This document shows positions 1-3,716 of a DNA stretch of 9,259 bases, piece after piece. Every line of letters starts with the position of its first letter. Positions within the stretch are counted from its first letter, which is position 1. The notes below the pieces were generated by a model. The model searched no databases, had not been told where the DNA came from, and was given only the letters and a program-made list of their open reading frames with translations. Both the position numbers and the translations under genes were made by a program. Source of the stretch: Oligoflexia bacterium. Its GTDB lineage: Bacteria > Bdellovibrionota > UBA1018. The stretch spans positions 1-9,259 of the forward strand of contig CAIOHW010000101.1 of the NCBI GenBank assembly GCA_903858195.1, written 5' to 3'.

Positions 1-10
1 AACGGTTCAT
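1..10 (-). CDS. Probable start of a fourth gene in the ExbB/ExbD operon (truncated by window edge)
   Basis: Only the first three codons (Met-Asn-Arg) lie in the window, so the product cannot be named. On the minus strand an ATG at 10-8 follows the TGA stop of the second ExbD gene (14-12) after one base. Two purine-rich ribosome-binding candidates precede it: AGGAGGT about 10 nt upstream and AGGGG 5 nt upstream. Both are encoded by the last codons of the ExbD gene. Spacing and Shine-Dalgarno strength match the other junctions of this operon, so a co-transcribed gene is likely. In related modules the next gene is often a TonB/TolA-like or periplasmic partner, but nothing here shows that. Confidence 0.4.
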
Positions 11-11
11 C

Positions 12-539
12 TCAGCCCCTACCTCCTGCTCCGATCACTGCCATCTGGATCGACCCGAAGGCCTGCCCCGGCAGCATCCCCATGAAACGCGACACCACGG
101 CGCTTGAAACGGCCTGATCGGCCTGAACCGTGATCTCACCCGGAAAATTCTGCTTTGGGTGCGACTTCTGCCAAATCTCACGAAGCTCAGCCAAGCGGTT
201 CATCAGCGGCTCGGGCTGATCCAGGAGGTCTTCGGTCAGGCCGACGAACTTCTGGTCGAGATAGATCCCGGCCTCGGAGATCGCCAGCACGGGAGCGTCC
301 TTCATTTCGCGAGAGGTCACGGATTGAGGCAGGGTGAGCCCCTTGGCCACGACCGCAAGCTCGGGCGAGGCCGAGAAGGTCTGGAGCAGGAAGATCACAA
401 GCAGGCTGAACATATCCACCATTGAGGTGAGCATCAGACCCATGATGATCATGCGCTTGCGCCGGCTTCGCTGAAACTGACGGGCCACGAGATGGCGTGA
501 GAACGAGCGGTCCCCGAGCTGCTGCGACTTGATGTTCAT
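12..539 (-). CDS. ExbD/TolR-family biopolymer transport protein (second ExbD of the operon)
   Basis: A 175-residue protein with the ExbD/TolR layout. It has a basic cytoplasmic N-terminus (about residues 1-30, rich in Arg, with RSRRKR), one membrane helix (about 33-56), and a periplasmic domain to the end. Asp42, in the segment SMVDMFSLLV, sits at the position of the conserved intramembrane Asp that carries protons in ExbD/TolR. The periplasmic stretch around 136-168 (EITVQAD followed by an amphipathic helix and a closing strand) matches the family's C-terminal fold. The ATG at 539-537 overlaps the upstream ExbD stop as ATGA and has GGAGG 6 nt before it, so the pair should be translationally coupled. 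The long basic N-terminus is more extended than in E. coli ExbD. It should work with the ExbB protein upstream at the inner membrane, using proton motive force. The cargo or outer-membrane partner is unknown; TolR-, ExbD- and AglS-like roles are all possible. Confidence 0.85.
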   Translation of the reverse strand: MNIKSQQLGDRSFSRHLVARQFQRSRRKRMIIMGLMLTSMVDMFSLLVIFLLQTFSASPELAVVAKGLTLPQSVTSREMKDAPVLAISEAGIYLDQKFVGLTEDLLDQPEPLMNRLAELREIWQKSHPKQNFPGEITVQADQAVSSAVVSRFMGMLPGQAFGSIQMAVIGAGGRG

Positions 540-1099
540 CGGACACCTCCCATGGCCGCCTCACGCGAGGCGGGAACAATTCCGAGGTTAACGACCTGGT
601 TTCGGCGAAGCGAGTCCATCACCTGCACCAGATCGCCGTAGCTCACCGAAGCCGAGCTTTCGATCATTGCCGACATGCCTTGGGCCGACATGCCTTGGGC
701 CGACATGCCTTGGGCCGACATGCCCTGGGCCGACATCCCCTGCGTGGCTCCCTTCACCCAGCCTGCGACCGTCTGGTCGATCTGGCGCGCGAGCCCGGCA
801 ATCGAGTCACCCTTGAATGCGGCCTTCTGCAGCACGCGGCCACCCTGCTTCATCACGAGCTCGGCCCGGGTGGGCGAAACCACCTTGAGCGAGAGTTCGC
901 GGCTTTGCGAGTTGGAAGCCGGAGCATCGGTGCCATGGCTCTGCTTGACCTGCAGTGACCCCACTTCCAGCCAGACCGCAGTCATGAGCAGGAAGCAGAT
1001 GCACATCGAAAGCAGGTCGATAAAGGAGACCAGATTGATCTCCGCGTCCATGCTCTTTCTACGACCGGAGCCCGAGGCCCCCCCTACAACGGACGCCAC
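536..1099 (-). CDS. ExbD/TolR-family protein with an internal pentapeptide repeat
   Basis: A 187-residue ExbD/TolR homologue. After a short Gly/Ser/Arg-rich N-terminus comes MDAEINLVSFIDLL, the classic ExbD entry into the single membrane helix (about 21-45). Asp28 is the expected proton-carrying residue. The C-terminal periplasmic part (about 144-176, with SVSYGDLVQVMDSLRRN) matches the conserved ExbD strand-helix-strand. Between these lies a run of five 5-residue units (TQGMS, then AQGMS four times, residues 119-143), encoded by a 15-bp tandem repeat. The start is a GTG at 1099-1097, 14 nt after the ExbB stop, with a GGGGGG ribosome-binding site 8 nt upstream. An in-frame ATG at 1051 would still keep the transmembrane helix but has a poorer context. 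The stop overlaps the next ExbD start. Having two distinct ExbD proteins behind one ExbB recalls the Myxococcus AglRQS motor layout, but sequence alone does not establish that role. Confidence 0.85.
   Translation of the reverse strand: MASVVGGASGSGRRKSMDAEINLVSFIDLLSMCICFLLMTAVWLEVGSLQVKQSHGTDAPASNSQSRELSLKVVSPTRAELVMKQGGRVLQKAAFKGDSIAGLARQIDQTVAGWVKGATQGMSAQGMSAQGMSAQGMSAQGMSAMIESSASVSYGDLVQVMDSLRRNQVVNLGIVPASREAAMGGVR
671..745. repeat. 15-bp tandem repeat, about five copies, in frame within an ExbD gene
   Basis: On the plus strand the unit is cgacatgccttgggc. Copies at 671-685, 686-700 and 701-715 are identical. The copy at 716-730 differs by one base (cgacatgccctgggc). The copy at 731-745 is degenerate (cgacatcccctgcgt). 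Read on the coding (minus) strand each unit gives Ala-Gln-Gly-Met-Ser, and the oldest-looking copy gives Thr-Gln-Gly-Met-Ser. The repeat length is a multiple of three, so gain or loss of a unit keeps the reading frame. The near identity of the copies implies recent expansion by slippage or unequal exchange. Confidence 0.95.
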
Positions 1100-1113
1100 T
1101 CTGGCATCCCCCC

Positions 1114-1848
1114 TTAGACCGAGAGGCTCGGAGCCGAACGGCCCGAGGCACGGCCAGACGAGAGCTGGCGGTTCGTGTTCACGGTGTCCGAGAGCGAGTC
1201 CGACTCGGAGAGGAACAGCAGATCATTGAAGATCTCGGTCGTGTTCTCGGTCAGGGCGGTGACCGCCTTGTCGGTCTTGTTCTGGAAGATGGCGTAGGCC
1301 ACCAGCGCCGGAATCGCCACGATGAGTCCGAAGGCCGTGCAGTTCATGGCCTCGGAGATGCCCTTGGAAAGGAGCGTTGCGCGGTCAGCGGGGCTTGCAG
1401 AAGCCACTGCACCGAAGGAGTGGATCATGCCCACGATCGTACCGAGAAGCCCCAGAAGGGTTGCCACGTTGCCGAACATTCCGAGAAAGCCGGTTCGGCG
1501 ATCCAGGTTTGAGATCTCACGGCTCAGGGCCTCGTCCATGCGGGCCTGAACCTCGTCGTCGCCTGCTCCGTTTGCACGAAGCTGCGCGCCGATCACAGCG
1601 ATGCGGGCGAGGGCCGAGTTTTGTGAGCCGGCCAGGCTCTGGGCAAGATTGCGGGCACCCAGAAGGTCGCCCTTCGAAAGGTTCTGGAGCATCTGCTCAC
1701 GAAAGTTCGCCGGAACGTCCTTCAGCTTGAAGAACAGCGCATTGGCACGCTCTGCAATGAAGGCAGCCGTGAAGAGACCGAAAGCGAGGATGCAGTACAT
1801 GAAGATACCGCCCTCATTGAAAGCCTGGATCATTCCCGAGATGCTCAT
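1114..1848 (-). CDS. MotA/TolQ/ExbB proton-channel family protein
   Basis: A 244-residue inner-membrane protein of the TolQ/ExbB family, the stator-like channel that couples proton flow to force through ExbD/TolR. Three membrane helices fit the family: about residues 13-33, 124-145 and 165-188. The hallmark segments are GLLGTIVGMIHSF (133-145) and the run ISEAMNCTAFGLIVAIPAL (164-182). Thr137 and Thr171 are at the positions of the polar residues that line the family's channel. The tail after residue 213 is Ser-rich. The ATG at 1848 is preferred because it directly precedes the helix-bearing sequence and has GAAGGGAG about 10 nt upstream. A longer reading from TTG at 1935 would add 29 charged residues across two palindromes and lacks support. 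It is first in the operon, followed after 14 nt by the first ExbD gene. Confidence 0.88.
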   Translation of the reverse strand: MSISGMIQAFNEGGIFMYCILAFGLFTAAFIAERANALFFKLKDVPANFREQMLQNLSKGDLLGARNLAQSLAGSQNSALARIAVIGAQLRANGAGDDEVQARMDEALSREISNLDRRTGFLGMFGNVATLLGLLGTIVGMIHSFGAVASASPADRATLLSKGISEAMNCTAFGLIVAIPALVAYAIFQNKTDKAVTALTENTTEIFNDLLFLSESDSLSDTVNTNRQLSSGRASGRSAPSLSV

Positions 1849-1874
1849 AATCGATGACTCCCTTCGTCTTTTTC

Positions 1875-1900
1875 GTTCAAGCATGAACTCATGCATGAAC
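1875..1900. promoter_or_regulatory. Interrupted palindrome in the leader of the ExbB gene
   Basis: This is a 26-bp dyad. Outer arms are GTTCA (1875-1879) and TGAAC (1896-1900), and inner arms are GCATGA (1881-1886) and TCATGC (1889-1894). The centre is AC, with one A/A mismatch between outer and inner arms. It ends 26 bp upstream of the chosen ATG at 1848. It could be a repressor operator or, in the transcript, an 11-bp-stem hairpin near the ribosome-binding site. No regulator family can be assigned from sequence alone. Confidence 0.5.
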
Positions 1901-1926
1901 AACTGCGCATCGGGAGTTCCCAAGCC

Positions 1927-1947
1927 GTCGGTCAACCGTTGACCGAC
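1927..1947. promoter_or_regulatory. Near-perfect 21-bp palindrome upstream of the ExbB gene
   Basis: Arms GTCGGTCAAC (1927-1936) and GTTGACCGAC (1938-1947) are exact reverse complements around a single central C. It lies about 80-100 bp before the ExbB start, between a terminator-like hairpin and the second dyad. On the minus strand the downstream half contains TTGACC, which resembles a -35 hexamer, but no convincing -10 box sits 16-18 bp further on. A dimeric transcription-factor site is the simplest reading, and a promoter overlapping the operator is possible. Confidence 0.55.
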
Positions 1948-1962
1948 TGGATCATGGCACTA

Positions 1963-1988
1963 GGAAGAAAAAGCCCCCGAGGCGGTTT
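1963..1988 (-). terminator. Possible rho-independent terminator for the ChaN-like gene
   Basis: On the minus strand AAACCGCC, loop, GGGGGCTTT can fold with AAA/TTT and two CC/GG blocks, interrupted by single-base bulges. A TTTTTCTT run follows immediately. It lies about 130 bp past the stop of the ChaN-like gene and before the palindromes that precede the ExbB gene, a sensible place to separate the two units. The stem is imperfect, so this is a weak call. A second weak stem (CCGG...CCGG, 2046-2057, followed by CTTTT on the plus strand) lies between the gene and this site. Confidence 0.35.
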
Positions 1989-1990
1989 CC

Positions 1991-2021
1991 CAAAAACGGT
2001 ACTGCCCAAAACCGATACTGC
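1991..2021. repeat. Imperfect direct repeat, 16-bp period
   Basis: Two 15-bp copies, caaaaacggtactgc (1991-2005) and caaaaccgatactgc (2007-2021), match at 13 of 15 positions and are separated by one base. They sit in the noncoding gap downstream of the ChaN-like gene and upstream of the ExbB operon. A further perfect 12-bp palindrome, CTTTTGCAAAAG, follows at 2058-2069. Either could be a protein-binding site, and nothing else in the sequence tells which strand or gene they serve. Confidence 0.4.
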
Positions 2022-2117
2022 TGATGTCGTAGGGAAACTCTAAGACCGGGCCGCCGGCTTTTGCAAAAGGTAAGGAGACAAAGTCGACATTTTTTGCCGA
2101 CTATGTGCGTCAAGAAA

Positions 2118-3056
2118 TTAGCGGGGTTCTCCCGAAAACCAGACCCAATCGGCGAGCTCGCCGTAGCGCTTATGAAGGATGGGCTCGCGGAGCACGATCT
2201 CGGGCTCGAGCTGATCCTTGCGATACTCGGAGGCATCCACAAACCGAATGGAATGCACGGACTGATCAGGCGCCCGCGCCTTCAGGCGAGAAACCACTCC
2301 ATCAAAGTAATCCGAGTGAAAGCTCCCCACCACCAGAGCACGGAAGCTGACCCGCGCTTTGAGCAGCTCGTGAGCCAGAACATCATCGGTGAGGCACTGC
2401 GCCTGGTAGTACCGTTCGACCTGTTCGGGGGTGGCGTGCCCTCCTTCAGACATCACCGCTTCAAAGCGCTCCAAGTAACCCTGGCTCCCCATCTCAAAAC
2501 CGGGAGGAATGAGCGCAGGGTCGATCGAAGAAAGCCCGCCCGAAAGGATCGGAGCCTTCTGGGAGCGCGACAGGTTCACCCCGGCAAGCACTCCACCCAA
2601 GCGAAGCCCCTCGAGCAGGAGCGGCAGATAGCTGCGCGAACGTCCGGCACCCTGCAGGCGATCCAGTGCCTCGCCGCCATCAATTCGCCCCTCGCGAAGA
2701 TCGCTCCATGCGGCATCAATCGCAGGTTGATCGACTGCGTTTAGGAACTCCCACCCCAGAGTCCAGCGCTCCAGCGGTCCAAGATTTTTGGACTCCACCG
2801 CCCAGGCCAGTGCACGTGCCTGCTGCGCCTGCACCACGGGGGTTTCATGCTTCTCGCCCAGCACCAGGACTTGAACCTGTGCAAGATGGTCGCGCGCCTC
2901 GCGCTCGGTGATGAATCGCCGTTTCCAGACGTCGTAGACCCGGCCGTTCCAGAAGTCCGGACCACCGCCTGACAAGAGAGCCGAAGACGCGAGGGCCGAA
3001 GACGAGAGAGCCAGGATCACCGTCACGAACACCATTCGGGAGAGCAGGGTCTTCAT
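2118..3056 (-). CDS. ChaN-like (DUF399, haem-binding uptake type) secreted protein
   Basis: A 312-residue exported protein. Residues 1-24 form a Sec signal peptide (MKTLLSR, hydrophobic core, then SALA-S as a signal peptidase I site). No lipobox Cys is present, although ChaN of Campylobacter is a lipoprotein. The mature part has the marks of the ChaN/EreA/TraB-TIKI superfamily: two GxxH motifs (GEKH at 67-70 and GSFH at 244-247), Glu103 in GWEFLN, and the segment YLPLLLEGLRLGGVLAGVNLSR (143-164). The DDVLAHELL helix (224-232) precedes the second GxxH, as in the family. ChaN binds haem and is linked to iron uptake, while other members are hydrolases, so the activity here is open. The start ATG gives a well-formed signal peptide, but the ribosome-binding site is weak (AGG 13 nt away). 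It is divergent from the next gene and is probably transcribed alone. Confidence 0.75.
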   Translation of the reverse strand: MKTLLSRMVFVTVILALSSSALASSALLSGGGPDFWNGRVYDVWKRRFITEREARDHLAQVQVLVLGEKHETPVVQAQQARALAWAVESKNLGPLERWTLGWEFLNAVDQPAIDAAWSDLREGRIDGGEALDRLQGAGRSRSYLPLLLEGLRLGGVLAGVNLSRSQKAPILSGGLSSIDPALIPPGFEMGSQGYLERFEAVMSEGGHATPEQVERYYQAQCLTDDVLAHELLKARVSFRALVVGSFHSDYFDGVVSRLKARAPDQSVHSIRFVDASEYRKDQLEPEIVLREPILHKRYGELADWVWFSGEPR

Positions 3057-3129
3057 GCCCGCGCTTGTACCTGATCGAAAACAACAACTCCAGTTGCCCG
3101 CATCAAAACGCTATGACAGAAGACCCCCC
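3057..3129. promoter_or_regulatory. Divergent intergenic region between the ChaN-like gene and the Gly/Arg-tail gene
   Basis: These 73 bp separate two outward-facing starts and should contain both promoters. A small dyad, CAACT-CC-AGTTG (3085-3096), sits at the centre. Weak elements only were found: TATGAC (3112-3117) as a possible -10 for the plus strand, and TTGATG as a possible -35 on the minus strand. Neither has a well-spaced partner, so exact promoters are not called. The central dyad is well placed to act on both directions. Confidence 0.35.
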
Positions 3130-3663
3130 ATGAAAACGATGACCGAATTTGCAGGCTTCAACCTCCGCGATGCCCAACGCCGTTCCAAGGAGATCCAGAC
3201 CGGCCTGAGCACTCCTCCCGAAGCAGGAACTGAAGCCAGGCCCGCCGAAGAGCTCGCCACTGCCCATCGCGAAGCCCTCTCAGCCTACCTCACCGAAAAG
3301 TTCAAACTGGAGGGCGAGAAGCTCGAGCTCTTCTTTCAGGCCCTCGAGCTCGTCTCGGCCAAGCCCCGTGAACTCGACAACCTCAAGCGCGTGGTCATCT
3401 ATACTGTGACTGAAGGCGAGAAGGTCCCCTCTCAGGTGCGCGTGCACGGCTCTCATGGAATGGCCGCCGAGTACCTGCCACCCGCACGCGGAGCCAAGTC
3501 CGAGGACAGGCGTGCTGCCGGAAGCAAACACGCCAAAAAAGGCGGCCGGGGTGGCCGCGGAAAGCGCAATCCCGACCTCAAGGGCAAGCGCCCGGACGGC
3601 GGACCTGAGCGCCGGGGCGGGGGGAGACCCAATCCGAATTCTCCCTCGACCCCAAGGAGTTAG
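3130..3663 (+). CDS. Unrecognised protein with a Gly/Arg/Lys-rich C-terminal tail
   Basis: I do not recognise this 177-residue protein. It has a charged, probably flexible N-terminus (1-45), then a folded-looking central part (about 46-116) with a long amphipathic helix (SAYLTEKFKLEGEKLELFFQ, about 51-70) and a strand-rich segment (VVIYTV, then VPSQVRV). A low-complexity tail follows (about 119-177) with KKGGRGGRGKR and RRGGGRP runs. Such basic Gly/Arg tails commonly bind RNA, DNA or acidic partners and are usually disordered. There is no signal peptide or membrane helix, so it is probably cytoplasmic. The ATG at 3130 is preferred over a further upstream in-frame ATG at 3055, which would put the start across the divergent promoter. 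No clear Shine-Dalgarno precedes either 3130 or the alternative ATG at 3139. Codon use looks like that of its neighbours, so this is likely a real gene. Confidence 0.7.
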   Translation: MKTMTEFAGFNLRDAQRRSKEIQTGLSTPPEAGTEARPAEELATAHREALSAYLTEKFKLEGEKLELFFQALELVSAKPRELDNLKRVVIYTVTEGEKVPSQVRVHGSHGMAAEYLPPARGAKSEDRRAAGSKHAKKGGRGGRGKRNPDLKGKRPDGGPERRGGGRPNPNSPSTPRS

Positions 3664-3716
3664 CTCCACTCTCTAGTTCTAGACTTATATGGTCGGGTTT
3701 AGTAGAGCTGCCCGCC
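3664..3716 (+). promoter_or_regulatory. Short intergenic spacer before the DUF4105 operon
   Basis: This 53-bp gap holds a TCTAG-TT-CTAGA dyad (3672-3683) and an AT-rich TTATAT (3685-3690) that could be a -10 element. No good -35 is visible. No terminator is seen for the preceding gene, so read-through into the next operon is possible. The ribosome-binding signal before the ATG at 3717 is weak (TAGAG about 11 nt upstream). Confidence 0.3.

Noticed and set aside
671..745. CRISPR array or mobile-element terminal repeats
   Set aside because: The 15-bp units are contiguous with no spacers, stay in the ExbD reading frame and have no inverted ends, so they are an in-gene tandem repeat.
1849..1935. 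N-terminal extension of the ExbB protein from a TTG at 1935
   Set aside because: It would place coding sequence over two dyads, starts at a rare codon and adds a charged stretch not expected before the first ExbB helix. The ATG at 1848 has a Shine-Dalgarno and the right context.
2046..2061. Plus-strand terminator (CCGG...CCGG, then CTTTT)
   Set aside because: The stem has four strong pairs at most, and no plus-strand gene lies upstream to be terminated. It may still contribute structure to the minus-strand transcript end.
2061..2744. Long plus-strand open frame (227 codons) antisense to the ChaN-like gene
   Set aside because: It is a GC-rich shadow frame: the minus-strand frame has a signal peptide and family motifs, while this one has no ribosome-binding site, no recognisable domain and an atypical composition.
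3055..3129. Extension of the Gly/Arg-tail protein from ATG 3055
   Set aside because: It would overlap the start codon of the divergent ChaN-like gene and consume the only space for promoters; no ribosome-binding site is visible.
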